A stretch of 64,000 bases of DNA from Bombyx mori (GCF_030269925.1 NC_085131.1:12509501-12573500), one strand, 5' to 3'. Shown: positions 1 to 11,762, counted from the first letter of the stretch. The notes: generated by a model from the letters alone, not told the origin. Translations and numbers: made by a program.

Positions 1-47
1 GAGACGAGTAAACGTAAAATAACTCTAATTGCTATTCGAATTCGTTT

Positions 48-285
48 TTACCGGTGGTAGGACCACTTGTGAGTCCGCGCGGGTAGGTACCACCACCTAT
101 TTCTGCCGTGAATGTAATGCGTTTCGGTTTGAAGGGTGGGGCAGCCGTTTGTAACTATACTGAGACCTGAGAACTTGTATCTCAAGGTGGGTGGCGCGTT
201 TACGTTGTAGATGTCTATAGGCTTCAGTAACCCCTTAACAGCAGGTGGGCTGTGAGCTCGTCCACCCATTTAAGCAAAAAAAAAA
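48..285 (+). mobile_element. Bm1 SINE, short form (head missing)
   Basis: The copy begins at the ACTGGTGGTAGGA point of the Bm1 body and runs to the AAGCA-polyA tail. The tRNA-like head is absent. One side of the internal GGTGGTA/TACCACC stem is intact. Confidence 0.93.
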
Positions 286-640
286 CGAAGAAAATCTCGA
301 TATAAATCGAATATTCTCCGTTAAAAAAGAATTCTAAATAGACGTATTATTATACGAACGCCAAAACAATATTCCGTCACTACATTTCACGGGCTAAAAT
401 ACTTTTCTATTGGGTTTGAAAATCGTAACACGGTCACCAACTGCAGTTCTCGTGTCGGCGCTAACCCAGAGGGAAAACGTAGTAACTCACGAAATTTAAT
501 TTCCCGCGAAACACGTACCGGACTCGGAGCGTGTCGCTGCTATTTCCGTTAAATATTTTTAATCTCATTGCTCACGAGATATGAAGTAGAAATATTGAAG
601 TTCTACCAAGTTTTTGTTAAGTTATTACAAGTGGTAATCG
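286..640. other. AT-rich DNA, nothing recognised
   Basis: No repeat family or coding signal was recognised here. Confidence 0.5.
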
Positions 641-644
641 ACTG

Positions 645-845
645 ACTTGGTGTTGCAGTTGCTAGCGCCCCTGACAGCTGAGCCGAGGGTCATGGGTTAG
701 ACTCCAACAGTAAGAAAACATTTGTGTGACGACCAGGTTATTTGACCTTTGTTTGGATGTCTAACTAAACATAATATGTACGTCAGATTCTGCTTCCAGA
801 GAATCCTAGTTTGGGAGCAGATAACCATATGTCACTTGTCTTTAA
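645..845 (+). mobile_element. Diverged tRNA-derived SINE (second SINE family)
   Basis: A B-box-like GGGTTAGACTCC is followed by a body that matches the other second-family SINEs here: a 'catttgtgtgacgacc' segment, a 'tttgtttggatgt' segment and a 'gagaatcctagtttggg' segment. These occur in the same order at 51545-51800. The copy is old and has no clear target duplication. Confidence 0.6.
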
Positions 846-877
846 TTAAAAAAACATATTAATAACACATTCAAAAA

Positions 878-1319
878 GTCGTCGTGGCCTAACGGATAAG
901 ACGTCCGGTGCATTCGTGTTGAGCGATGCATCGGTGTTCGAATCCCGCAGGCGGGTAGCAATTTTTCTAATGAAATACGTACTCAACAAATGTTCACGAT
1001 TGATTTCCACGGTGAAGGAATAACATCGTGTAATAAAAATGAAACCCGCAAAATTATAATTTGCGTAATTACTGGTGGTAGGACCTCTTGTGAGTCCGCA
1101 CGGGTAGGTACCACCACCCTGCCTATTTCTGCCGTGAAGCAGTAATGCGTTTCGGTTTTGAAGGGTGGGGCAGCCGTTGTAACTATAATTGAGACCCTTA
1201 GAACTTATATCTCAAGATGGGTGGCGCATTTACGTTGTAGATGTCTGTGGGCTCCAGTAACCACTTAACACCAGGTGGGCTGTGAGCTTGTCCACTCATC
1301 TAAGCAACAAAAAAAAAAA
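878..1319 (+). mobile_element. Bm1 SINE, full length
   Basis: The tRNA-like head starts GTCGTCGTGGCC. The A box lies at about 885-895 and the B box (GGTGTTCGAATCC) at about 932-944. The full body and an A-rich tail follow. Heads of this kind carry an internal RNA polymerase III promoter. No clear target duplication was seen. Confidence 0.95.
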
Positions 1320-1620
1320 CATTATTATATAAGATATACAAAGAAGTGAAATGCTTCGCACATTTCCGAAACAAAAATTACTTTGGAACACACATTGTTT
1401 CAATAGATAGATAAGATATTTAGAATCAACTGGTATACTGTTGGACATTAGAAGATACATATAACATTTTATTATGATTTTATAATAATATGTTTTAACG
1501 CTCACATCTGTGGCATCCGTGTAAGCGGAAATATTTTGAACCACTTCAAAATGGCAGTTTGAATCCTGCTAAAGAATATACCCCGCATTATAAAGTATAG
1601 TCCACGCGAGAAAACGTGGA

Positions 1621-1716
1621 TTGTTGACCGACAGAAGGTTTTAGTCGGTTCGACTCTGACATACCCCACCCGCCATCTCCAGTGTAGGGTGGGAGTCCGG
1701 CGATTTCCTCCTGACA
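1621..1716 (+). mobile_element. Truncated LINE 3' end, GC-rich
   Basis: The sequence matches, in opposite orientation, the polyA-proximal part of the 42253-42573 insertion: a 'ttttagtcggttcgactc' segment, then 'gtccggcgatttcctcctgac', then an A-rich tail. The motif AAAACGT precedes the fragment (about 1613-1620) and follows its tail (about 1721-1728), so it may be a short target duplication. Confidence 0.6.
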
Positions 1717-1737
1717 AAAAGAAAAAACGTAAAATCT

Positions 1738-1789
1738 TATACCTTTAAGCGAGCAATTCTTGTATATTAATATATATATATATATAATC

Positions 1790-1857
<68 letters not shown>

Positions 1858-2085
1858 CTGAATATCGGAAACGGCTCCAACGATTTTCATAAAATTTAGT
1901 ATACAGGGGATTTCGGAGGCGATAAATCGATCTAGCTACGATTTATTTTCAGAAAATGTTGTTTTATTCGTGTTTTCAATACTCATCTCTTACCGACATC
2001 TATTGGCGAATAATAATACTATTTTTCTTAATTGAGGGCAACTAACCGCTTTAAAGACACAACAAGATGGCGTTATCAAAAAAAA
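1738..2085 (+). repeat. Unclassified dispersed repeat E, copy 1
   Basis: Homologous to 10105-10380 and 32706-33405, which lie in the opposite orientation. It starts near TATACCTTTAAGCGAGCAA and ends with 'gcgttatc' plus an A-run, which suggests a retroposon tail. Its internal TATA stretch has expanded into a microsatellite in this copy. The element class is unknown. Confidence 0.6.
1795..1855. repeat. (TA)n microsatellite
   Basis: About 60 bp of uninterrupted TA lies inside repeat E. The other two E copies have only a short TATATTAATATA here, so the expansion happened after this copy inserted. Confidence 0.95.
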
Positions 2086-2089
2086 AGAG

Positions 2090-3110
2090 CAACACTCGGT
2101 CATCATCTAGTAAAAGTAATAGACAGAAACAAACTTAAACTATAAATTGTGTTTTAATCAGTCAACAGTTACATATAAAATGCTGCTTAAACATGAGCCT
2201 TGTTCATTTATTATTTAAGTTACGAACGCAGGAAAGTTGCGAACTTCAGTGTTTTCGCTGTCAGAGATACAACGGTAGGACATTTTTCACTTCCAGTTTC
2301 TTGTTTGAACGAGCCGACGAAGCGTAGGCGGCGGTGGTCTAATTCAAAAGGAACATGCTCTTTTATTACTTCGATCTGATTAAAACCACTTTTAGGGTCT
2401 AGCCTTGTACTTTTTTTAATATTTTACGATATAGATCAAGAAATATAAATAGCGCTCGAAAAGCGGGAAACTTTAGATTCAATGAAATTAATACAAAATC
2501 ATTTGATCGCAAACTCGTGAAAAGCTATCAGATTTAGTTTTGTGTAGATAGTATCTTGCAATACTAAAATAATATTAAAATAATAAAAAATAATAGTAGT
2601 GGACGTTTATATTAAAAAAAATCATAATAAATCTAAATTTCGACCTGTAAATGCCACAGTTAAATAATAAGTTTATATTTATACATTGACCGTGCGTAAC
2701 TTTATACTAATACACGTTGATATGGATTAATCTTTAAAATTAGTATTTCCTGAAGACAGAAAAAACTACCATAAAACTATAGTGACTCTATTTTAGTTCA
2801 CAGATGTTTTAAAAAACTTCAAGATAAACTATTACTTGTAAAACCAAAATAAACAGTATTCTAAATTAATGAGGTGCTAGACTAGACTACAGTTAAGACC
2901 TCAAAAATCGCTGTTTCCCATGACTTAGAACACAGCAAGCGTAACAAACAATAGTCTGAGTCAGCACGCGCAATATTTCCAATCAACTCGTACCATGTGC
3001 ATCTGACTTTGTACAATGTAAGCGCAGTGAAAGTAATTTTTAACGATATTAAACTTTAATACAACTAACTTAGAATACTTCGGAGAGAAGCAATCATTTA
3101 TATTGGAAGA
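2090..3110. other. AT-rich DNA, nothing recognised
   Basis: About 1 kb with no recognised repeat and no open frame of useful length. It may be old unique sequence. Confidence 0.5.
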
Positions 3111-3116
3111 CTAAAG

Positions 3117-3446
3117 TTCTGTACCGTATGAGGAGAGTTCTCTGAGGAATTGTTTGAGTTTGAGCAGAGTTCATCCATAGTACCTGGAACCACTGCGTTC
3201 ATCTACAGTGCGTTTTGAGAGATCTTTTTTACCACGTACCATCCGGCTTTAGAATTAACTCCCTTCCACGGTGTTTTCCGAGCGCTATGACATGTCCTTC
3301 TTCAAACGAGGCTTATGGAGAGTACTTAACGGTAGGCTGCGGCTTGGCTCTGCCCCTGGCATTGCTGTAGTCTACGGGCGGCGGTAACAACTCACCATCA
3401 GGTGAGCCGTATTCTAATCTGCCTACAAGGGCAATAAAAATAAAAA
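3117..3446 (+). mobile_element. Jockey/CR1-like LINE, 3' fragment
   Basis: Corresponds to the end of the reverse transcriptase ORF and the short 3' UTR seen best at 41601-42060. About 60 nt are deleted near 3160, where a 'gaggaattgtttgag' segment joins directly to 'gagttcatccatag'. It ends in GGGCAATAAAAATAAAAA. Confidence 0.8.
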
Positions 3447-3730
3447 CTTGGTATAGTTATATTCGTTAAGGCGAATAGTACAACGGGTAGTAATTACTGT
3501 GCAATTGTTTCCTCAGTTGTAATGATTTGTTTATTACAACGCTAAACTACAGTAAGGTCATATTCTCTAGTTTTTCTTAATGCCCAAATAACATTGGTTG
3601 TCGTTGTCTAAAAGCCCAGCCCATCTTATGCTTACATGACGAGTTGCAACTATCCTCGTTCTTAAATTCCGTATCCAGATACTTACTGGTTTTTGTAATA
3701 AAGCGCTTACATAATTGGCTCATGGCTCAT

Positions 3731-3925
3731 GGCGCGAAGGCAATTACATCGGGTAATAAACATCAAACTCCCAAAAAAAATAATTTGCGTAATTACTGGT
3801 GGTAGGACGTCTTGTGAGCCCGCATGGGTAAGTACCATCTCCCTGCTGATTTCGGCTTCGAAATGCCTTTCAATTTGAAGGGTGAAACAGCCACTGTCCT
3901 GTAAAACTGGGATTTAGAATTCACA
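3731..3925 (+). mobile_element. Bm1 SINE, degenerate fragment
   Basis: Runs from the 'gaaggaataacatcgtg' section of Bm1 through GGTGGTAGGAC to the middle of the body, with many substitutions. The tail is lost. Confidence 0.8.
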
Positions 3926-3929
3926 TCAC

Positions 3930-5120
3930 ATAATTCATATCACTCAACTCATATCACTCACACTTATTTTCTAATCGGTGCTTTGGTTATAATTTAACCA
4001 TTTAAATTTTAATACCCATTTACTACGGGGCTTTCGATATTGTTCCTATTCATGTAGTTTTTTTGGAGTATGGTAATGCCTATTCTTACTAATATTATTA
4101 TTTTGAGACAACTGCATTAATAAACATGTGAAATAACTGAAGAATACCACAATATTAACATTGGATGTTATTCAAATATTTTTTAAGTAAAGGGAGGCAA
4201 ATGTCACGACGTATCGCTCACATAACAAATAGATCAAGAGCCCGTGAACCTGAGACCTTCGTTATTTTATAAAAGGTGAAAGTTTGTCAGCGCTTATCAT
4301 CGTCATATTCTGAGGGTAATACGAAAAAATCGCACTTTATTATTTGATGAATTTAGATCGGTGTTTTACACAGCTTTAGTATCGTTTACCTGCCAAAATT
4401 ACGGTAACCCAAACTTCGTAATGGTCCACCGTTCTTACCTGTGTTGGGAGCATGTGCTGACAAACTTTCAGCTTTTATAACATAACGAAGGTCCGGGGTT
4501 CACGGGCTCTTAGACTAAAATGTGTGCCTTTTATCAATTTACATCTGTGGCGATGTTCTGTTTAATTTTCAGTTCGCATTCTCTATGCGAATCGATTGCA
4601 TCGGCATATCGATTTCAATTTTTGTACGCGACTCGATTCAAATAGCGTCATCGCGCTATATTAGCTGCGAGAGCGGCGGTCAGTTGGTATTTCACGCTCC
4701 ATTTAACAAAATCGATTGTTCCCTCGCTCCGGTCGTAATTTACAAAGCCTTTTTTCGTTAAATATAGATTTTTACGCGCCCACTTTACGAGCGCACAAAG
4801 TTTTCTCTTGGCTAACACACAAAGGAATATTTTCGAGATAGACACCTCCTTTTTTTGCTTTTGTAAATTGAATATTACTGAAAAGATTAAAAGAGTGGTC
4901 GGGGTGAATTTCTAAAAGTTCGATTTATTACAAACAGATTGGCGGGTGCATTTAGACTGGAAAATCTTCCAGATCGTTGAAGTTTTACTAACGAAACTTT
5001 TTAATAGAAGACAAAATAGATAGGGGCTTAAATAAATAAAACATTTCTGTTAAGCATTACGAGAATAACTACTCTATGGTACAAATCGGAATACGTAGAA
5101 GCATCATGGCAAGATAGAGC
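3930..5120. other. AT-rich DNA, nothing recognised
   Basis: No repeat homology was recognised. The overlapping opposite-strand frames at about 4520-4845 have no family resemblance and look like chance. Confidence 0.5.
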
Positions 5121-5124
5121 TCTT

Positions 5125-5317
5125 TTTTATTTATTTCTTAGATGGGTGGACGATCTCACGACTGACCTAGTGTTAATTGGTGACTGGAGCTTAAACACAA
5201 CTACAACGGAAATACCGCCACTCACCTTGAGATATGAGTTCTGAGATCTCAGTACAGTACAACGGCTGCCCCAACCTTCAAACCGAAACGCATTTCTGCT
5301 TCACGGCTGAAATAGGT
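5125..5317 (-). mobile_element. Bm1 SINE, tail half
   Basis: PolyT, then the complement of the Bm1 tail half, ending in the 'tgaaatagg' section. Several substitutions are present. Confidence 0.9.
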
Positions 5318-5645
5318 ATGGTAAACTCTAAAAGAGATAAGGGTTTGAAGAAAGACATTCAATACATTTAAAATAAAATTGTAAACTTTAGCAAAAAAAT
5401 CAATTTCGAAATTACATCTCGCAATATATTTGAAGCAGCGAAGCATAAAGCAAACCACGTTCAAATTCGTACGCTGAGTCGGAAAACTAACCAGCAATTC
5501 CATTAGCTGTCAACGTCAATACTGACCGATGTCTTTCAATCAAACTTTTGCGTTATTCACTGCGGGGAAATCGTTGGCTGTAATTGGTCCAATTCATAAA
5601 CTCTATACCAGTTTCATCATCTATAATTAAAGGTTCCCGAAGTAA

Positions 5646-5995
5646 CGAATGAAATACGTACTTAACAAATGCTCACGATTGACTTCCACGGTGAAGGAAT
5701 AACATTGTATAATAAAAATCAAACCTACAAAATTATAATTTACGTAATTACCGGTGGTAGGACCTCTTGTGAGTCCGCACGGGTAGGTACTATCACCCTG
5801 CGTGTTTCTGCCACGAAGCAGTAATGCGTTTCGGTTTGAAGGGTGGGACACCCGTTCTAACTATACTGAGACCTTAGAACTTATATCTGAAGGTGGGTAG
5901 CGCCATTTATGTTGTAGATATCTATGAGCTCCAGTAACCACTTAACACCAGGTGGGCTGGGAGCTCGTCCACCCATCCAAGCAATAAAAAAAAAA
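5646..5995 (+). mobile_element. Bm1 SINE, head partly lost
   Basis: Begins at ATGAAATACGTAC, just after the tRNA-like part. It then runs complete to AAGCAATAAAAAAAAA. Confidence 0.94.
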
Positions 5996-5999
5996 GATT

Positions 6000-6325
6000 C
6001 ATAGTTCCAAAAAATATATTCGTATCAATCGATTCCGCTCGTTTCCTGTACATTGTACCAATCGCAGAACTAACTTAGTTTTGAATACTAAGCACCAGCT
6101 AAACGGTCGTAAATGGAACCGAAAACTAATGAAGTGGAAAAACTAAATTTATCATACCCATTAACTTTGTATTAGCCACAATGAATTATCAATTAAAGTT
6201 CAAAGGATTTTAATAGTTCAGTGAATGCACTAATGAAACTACACTTCATTACTGTCATGAGACTTCACCTCTGTTGATTATTGGCTATTATTGTTATTAG
6301 CTACCAGCGAAACCCAATCATACCA
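6000..6325. other. AT-rich DNA, nothing recognised
   Basis: Spacer between two Bm1 copies. No feature was seen. Confidence 0.5.
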
Positions 6326-6327
6326 TT

Positions 6328-6585
6328 TTAATTTGCATAATTACTGGTGGAAGGACTTCTTGTGAGTCCGCACGGGTAGGTACCACCGCCCTGTCTATTT
6401 CTGCCGTGAAGCAGTAATGCGTTTCGGCTTGAAGCGTAGGGCAGCCGTTGTAACTATACTGAGACCTTAGAAATCATATCTCAAGGTGGGCGGCGCATTT
6501 ACTTTGTAGATGTCTATGGGCGCTGGTAACCACTTAATACCAGGTGGGCCGTGAACTCGTTCACACACATAAGCAATAAAAAAAT
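6328..6585 (+). mobile_element. Bm1 SINE, short form
   Basis: Begins about 15 nt upstream of the common ACTGGTGG break and runs to AAGCAATAAAAAAA. Confidence 0.93.
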
Positions 6586-6788
6586 TATGTAATATAGTCG
6601 CTGACTAGAATGTGGCCGCTTCAAAACGAAATTCAATAAGCTTAGATAGGAATAACTGACTAACTACTTGCTATTAGGGGGCTATTTGGAATCCATAGAC
6701 ATCTTGAATTGTACACGGTCGCCAGCATTTTAATAGCGGTCTACCCCCCAATCGGGAACCAGTGTTTGCTTCACAACATTAGTTACAT

Positions 6789-6825
6789 GATTTTATTCTA
6801 TCACTCGAAGTGATAGAATAAAATC
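6789..6825. repeat. Perfect 17-bp hairpin, 3-nt loop
   Basis: GATTTTATTCTATCACT at 6789-6805 is the exact reverse complement of 6809-6825, with CGA between them. It lies about 15 bp upstream of the RTE-type LINE fragment that starts near 6840. Confidence 0.9.
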
Positions 6826-6839
6826 TATCACTCTATCAT

Positions 6840-7062
6840 GTGATGAGACAAAATGAAAATGAGGTTGGTAAGAGTGTTAACTATGAATGTGGAAGGATAT
6901 AGAGGAAGAGGTAAACCTAAGAAAAAATGGATGGATTGCGTGAAAGACGATACGGGTAAGAGGGGAGTGAGAGAAAAAATGATATATGATAGAAGAGTAT
7001 GGAAGGAGAAAGCATATTGCGCCGACCCCAGGTGACTGGGACAAGGGCAAGATAATGACGAA
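6840..7062 (+). mobile_element. RTE-type LINE, 3' end of the reverse transcriptase ORF
   Basis: The 60-aa open frame at 6853-7035 includes RGRGKPKKKWMDCVKDD, followed by a W-K-E-K and C-A-D-P ending. I associate a basic GRPKKRW-D-x-x-x-D segment and a terminal ADP with C-termini of RTE-type and related LINE reverse transcriptases. The fragment is 5' truncated and non-functional. Related copies lie at 11340, 13037, 28925, 39783, 51021 and 60424. Confidence 0.75.
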
Positions 7063-7064
7063 AT

Positions 7065-7870
7065 GATGACTCGAATTTTTTCGCAGCCATTTAATAAGTA
7101 CATAACAGAAGAGAACTAAATCTTAGTATTATAAATGAAAATATTACCGTGAATATTAATACATTTGGCAAAGCAAGTGATAATCAGGGTGATCAACCAT
7201 AAAACTAACTGGAACTAAATGTATATGTATGTAAATGGATAGGCATATGCAAATATTTGAATAGCTCAAGTCCCATAAGCAAACAGTAACTTATGCCAGT
7301 ATTATAACGGTAAAGGTTATTATTGTTGGAAACTGTAAACTTATTTATGATCTATAATAATAATGTAATCTGAGATTTATTCGAAGTGAGAGAATATAAT
7401 CCTTAACTTTAGTAAAACAAGTAGGAAAGCCAAGGTGAAGAAGACACGCACTCAAATATTTCTAAGACGCCAGCACGAGTATCGAGCGCAACTAAAGTTT
7501 ATCCAGCACGAACCAAGAACGTAACACAAATCACGGACAAAACTTTAAGGGTATGCTCAACATCTGTAACTAACTGTTTCCTATCAAGGAACCTCACTAT
7601 CTATCGCTTAGAAGTTCCAAGTTATGGCCCACTAGTCAGTTTTACGCGATCATTAGACCTTATCTTTTACACAGTAAAGTTCATATTCAATTGCGCGACA
7701 CCAGCGCTCAATTGTTGCTTTAGGGTTGTCGAAACAATTAATAGTTAATTATTAACCCGTATTAATTTATTTTATTATATTACAATCAGTGAGTTTTATA
7801 ATCATATTGTTCAATAAGCAATTTCATCAACTAACAACAAAAAAATATTAGTGTTGTTATAAGTCAAAAT
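7065..7870. other. AT-rich DNA, nothing recognised
   Basis: No repeat or gene was recognised in these 800 bp. Confidence 0.5.
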
Positions 7871-7871
7871 C

Positions 7872-8123
7872 TCTATATATAAAAATGAATTGCTGTTCGT
7901 TAGTCTCGCTAAAACTCGAGAACGGCTGAACCGATTTGGCTAATTTTGGTCTTGAATTATTTGTGAAAGTCCAGAGAAGATTTAAAAGGTAGATAAATAT
8001 GAAAATGCTCGGAATTAAATAAAAATAACCGATTCCTTTTGTTTGTTTTAAGTTTATTTTATACAAAAGTTTAAGTCTTTTATTTATCGATTGAGGCACC
8101 ACGAAGTCTGCCGGGTCAGCTAG
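7872..8123 (+). mobile_element. Non-autonomous Helitron, family C
   Basis: Starts TCTATATATAAAAATGAATTG and ends GCCGGGTCAGCTAG, so it has the TC start and CTAG end of Helitrons. An A precedes it and a T follows it, with no target duplication. Compared with 37341-37628 it lacks about 36 bp just before the GATTCCTTTTG segment. It encodes nothing, so mobilisation would need an autonomous Rep/helicase element elsewhere. Confidence 0.8.
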
Positions 8124-8577
8124 TGTTAAATAAAAATATATGCTTCAATTGCTAGTGAGACGCATAACATCTGTCTACTCCAATGGTATTGAATGACCAC
8201 CACGATCACTCTGACAAGAGCGATACGACAAAGCAAAGAAAAGCAATACAATTAACATTAAAAATAAACAGATATTGTTTCTTATCTTCACAATGTGTGT
8301 AGACGTCAGCCCTCGACAAGGCCAAAGTCCTAATGGCAATTACATTGTGATCCGGACGCGGTGTGCTAACCGGACGATAATCGAGAGAGCTAAATCGATT
8401 TCGATATTCGACGATTATCGATAATATAGTCCTTATCGGACTATTAGAGGGCACCACTAGATATTGATATTAAATTTTGTGAGGGAAATATTCATTAAGA
8501 CCAAATGAGAGCTAAAAGGAAAAACATTTTCGGCAATCCCCATTATAACTGTACGATTTATTTTTCTAATTAGACAA
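8124..8577. other. AT-rich DNA, nothing recognised
   Basis: No repeat or gene was recognised between the Helitron and the next Bm1. Confidence 0.5.
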
Positions 8578-8817
8578 TATTTTTTTATTGGTTAGATGGG
8601 TGGACGAGCTCACAGCCTACCTAGTTTTAAGTGATTACTGGAGCCCATAGACATCTACAACGTAAATGCGCCACCCACCTTGAGATATAAGTTCTAAGGT
8701 CTCAGTACTATACAACGGCTGCCACACCCTTCAAACAGAAACGCATTATTGCTTCACGGCAGAAGTAGGCAGGGCGGTGGTACCTACCCGTGCGGACTCA
8801 CAAGACGTCCTACCACC
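8578..8817 (-). mobile_element. Bm1 SINE, short form
   Basis: PolyT start. The 5' (right) end is at the common GGTGGTAGGA break and is followed by unrelated AT-rich sequence. Confidence 0.94.
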
Positions 8818-9103
8818 CTAATTTAATTATATTATGAAAATCAGTACATTCATTTTTCACGAAGCGTCTTTACGAAAATCTTTTGATTTTAATTATAATT
8901 AATTTCGGCATCCCTATTAAATGAGAATTCGTTAACGGTAAACAAAGTATCACACGACTTTGATGTATTAGTGTCCCTGTACACGTATTTCCTTATTATG
9001 TAATTATGATCTTTAATTAGTCCCTTGTATGCTCAAAGCGCAAAATAATATTTCGCGTTAGACGACACCAGATAGAAACGGAAGTGGAAAAAATTTTAAA
9101 TAC
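8818..9103. other. AT-rich DNA, nothing recognised
   Basis: Spacer between two Bm1 copies. Confidence 0.5.
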
Positions 9104-9549
9104 AGTTTTTTTTTATTGCCTAGTTCGTTGGTCGAGCTCACAGCTCACCTGGTGTTAAGTGGTTACTGTAGCCCATAGACATATTCGACGAAAATGCGCC
9201 ACACACCTTAAAATATAAGTTATAAGGTCTCCAGTATAGTTACAACGGCTGTCCCACCCTTCAAACCGAAGCGCATTACTGCTTCACGGCATAGGCGGGG
9301 CGGTGGTACCTACTCGCGCGGACTCACAAGAGGTCCTACCCCCAGTAATTACTGTTACGGGTGGTACAGTCACAGTATTAGTTGATTTTTATTACACGAT
9401 GTTATTCCTTCACCGTGGAAGTCAATCGTGAACATTTGTTGAGTACGTATTTCATTAGAAAAACTGGTACCCGCCTGCGGGATTCGAACGCCGGTGCATC
9501 GCTCAACACGAATGCACTGGACGTCTTATCCTTTTAGGCCACGACGACT
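9104..9549 (-). mobile_element. Bm1 SINE, full length
   Basis: PolyT, complete body and the complete tRNA-like head, ending GGCCACGACGAC. It forms an inverted pair with the short Bm1 that begins 40 bp to the right. Confidence 0.95.
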
Positions 9550-9589
9550 TCGATTTAAAATTTAAATTTAAAATTCATTAATTTAAAAT

Positions 9590-9840
9590 TCACTGGTGGT
9601 AGATCCTTTTGGGAGTCCGCACGGGTAGGTACCACCACCCCGCCTATTTCCGCCGCGAAGAAGTAATGCGTTTCAGTTCGAAGGGTGGGGTAGCCGTTGT
9701 AACTTTACTGAGATCTTAGAACTTATATCTCGGGGTGGGTGGCGCATTTACGTTGTAGATGTCTATGGGCTCTAGTAACCACTTAACACCAGGTGGGCTG
9801 TGAGCTCGTCCATCCATCTAAGCAATGAAAAAAAAAAAAA
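9590..9840 (+). mobile_element. Bm1 SINE, short form
   Basis: Begins ACTGGTGGTAGATCC and ends with a pure A-run. It is inverted relative to the preceding full-length copy. Confidence 0.94.
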
Positions 9841-10104
9841 CTCGTATACATAGTTTTTAGCAGCAACATCTAGGCAGCTTCGTTTTTAATGGCCATGTTT
9901 TAGTGTGACGTCATCAAAAGGAACGTGCCAATCTTGGTTCATACAGAATCGTACAGCGTGACTTAAATTCATCCCGGTATCATATTGAGCGATGCGACAA
10001 TAGGCAGCTACTAAATTTTCTAAGAAAACACTTAACTAACACAATATATTCTCAAATGACTTTCACGGTAAATAAATAGTAATATCTTACAAGATGATGA
10101 ATTT

Positions 10105-10380
10105 TTTTTTTATAACCCCATCTTGTTGTGTCTTAAAAGCGGTTAGTTGCCCTCAATTAAGAAAAATAGTATTATTATTCGCCAATAGATGTCGGGAAGA
10201 GTTGATTATTGAAAACACGAATAAAACAACATTGTCTGAAAATAAATCGTAGCTAGATCGATTTATCGCCCCCGAAATCCCCTGTATACTAAATTTTATG
10301 AAAATCGTTGGAGCCGTTTCCGAGATTCAGATTATATACATTTATATTAATATACAAGAATTGCTCGTTTAAAGGTATAA
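10105..10380 (-). repeat. Unclassified dispersed repeat E, copy 2
   Basis: PolyT, then the complement of the E body, ending in 'ctcgtttaaaggtataa'. At 10340^10341 it has the uninterrupted A-T junction that is occupied by a Helitron in copy 3 (32946-33364). Confidence 0.7.
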
Positions 10381-10460
10381 TCATCATCATCATCATCATC
10401 TCAGCCTGTCTGCTGTCCACTGCTGAACATAGGCCTCTCCAACTGATGTCCAAAGGTATA
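10381..10460 (-). mobile_element. RTE-type LINE 3' tail, (ATC)n
   Basis: (ATC)7 is followed by 'gtccactgctgaacatagg', the complement of the extreme 3' end of an RTE-type LINE with GAT-repeat tails. Relatives lie at 19211-19240 and 49017-49130. It abuts repeat E directly. Confidence 0.65.
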
Positions 10461-10489
10461 AGATATCGTATATTTGATTATTTATCGTA

Positions 10490-10680
10490 ATTACTTGTGG
10501 TAGGGCCGGTTCTGACCCAGCGGGGTATCCTGGGGGGCAGGCTTGCTTAGATCGACCAAGCGTGGGCTGTTAAGCAGTAATGTGCTTTATTCAGTTCAAC
10601 TCCGAAATGACCCGCCTTTCACCGCTAACACATAAACGTGGTCCAGTTCCTTTAGACCCAAAAGACTTGCCTCTTGGCGA
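10490..10680 (+). repeat. Possible very old Bm1-like remnant
   Basis: An 'aattacttgtggtagggc' segment and a later 'ttaagcagtaatgtg' segment resemble Bm1 body positions in the right order. The sequence between them does not match. Confidence 0.3.
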
Positions 10681-10714
10681 TTTCACTGATAAATACATTG
10701 CTTATCAGTCATAT

Positions 10715-10965
10715 AAATAATAATAAATAACAAATCACGCACGATGTTCCGGCCCCAAATTAGGATTCCCTGCGTTATGGATACCAAAGACTGATATACA
10801 TAACTATATAAGTTTAAATATATACATGTATAGATAATAAACACACAGATGAAGAGCAAACAAATCTGTTCAACACATAAATATTCGCTCGATGGGGGAA
10901 TGGAACCCATGACACTCGGTAAAAGTCAGGGCCGCTAACTATTACACCACAGAGAGTCAGTCACT
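10715..10965 (-). mobile_element. tRNA-derived SINE, second family
   Basis: The complement of the tail and body is followed by a B-box complement (GGAATGGAACCCATGAC) and an A-box-like end near 10950. It is colinear with 27127-27385 and 62355-62510. Confidence 0.75.
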
Positions 10966-10969
10966 ATCC

Positions 10970-11335
10970 ATTTAATCTATTTCGTATTCAACCGCCCCAA
11001 CATGCTTTTTTTTACATTTTATGCCGATGAAAACCCAAAAATCCGTCCGGTCATGTAAAAAATCAAGAAAACCTAACGAAACATTATTGTATTATTCTAA
11101 AAAAAAAAGCGCCCAAACAAATCGAAACGTAAATGAAATTATATGTCAATGTCGGACAAAATGGCCTCCCTAAAATGGCGACCGATTCTTTTGACGCGTC
11201 CGTCATAAATTGAACAAGATTACCGCGAAAATAAGAATCAGTACGTTTTTATTCTATCCATTTGTAACATTGATTGTCTAATATCTGTTTTGTTTTTAAT
11301 ATTATTTTAATGAAACGAAATTGATGAGATATTTG
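10970..11335. other. AT-rich DNA, nothing recognised
   Basis: No repeat or gene was recognised. Confidence 0.5.
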
Positions 11336-11339
11336 ACGA

Positions 11340-11605
11340 AATGACAATGAAGTTGTTAAGAGATTTTTTTTTGAAGTTACGGCCTGGTATCTCTCGACCT
11401 TTAGGCCATGCTAAGAGAGTTTTAACTATGAATGGGGTAGGCTTTAGAGGAAGAGGTAGAACTAAGAAAAAATGGATAAATTGCGTGAAAGACGATATCT
11501 ACGAGAGGGGAGTGAGCGAAGAAATGGTATATGATAGAGGAGTATGGAAGAAGAAAACATGTTGCGCCGACCCCAGGTGAATGGAAGAAGGGCAGGTGAA
11601 TGATG
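11340..11605 (+). mobile_element. RTE-type LINE, 3' end with a ~50-bp internal insertion
   Basis: The 79-aa frame at 11341-11580 contains GRGRTKKKWINCVKDD and ends KKKTCCADPR, like the fragment at 6840. Relative to 51021-51275, about 50 bp (11363-11415) are inserted between 'gttaagaga' and 'gttttaactatgaatg'. Confidence 0.75.
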
Positions 11606-11762
11606 ATGTTATTTGAATGGTGATTACAAATGTCAAATTAAACTATGTATGTAATAAATATACCCACGCAATGTGTTTGTTTTGCTAACTGCCTCAGCGT
11701 AGTTAGAAATTTTTATAAACAACGAAAAAAGGTTTTAGGTCAGCGAACATAATAATAATATT

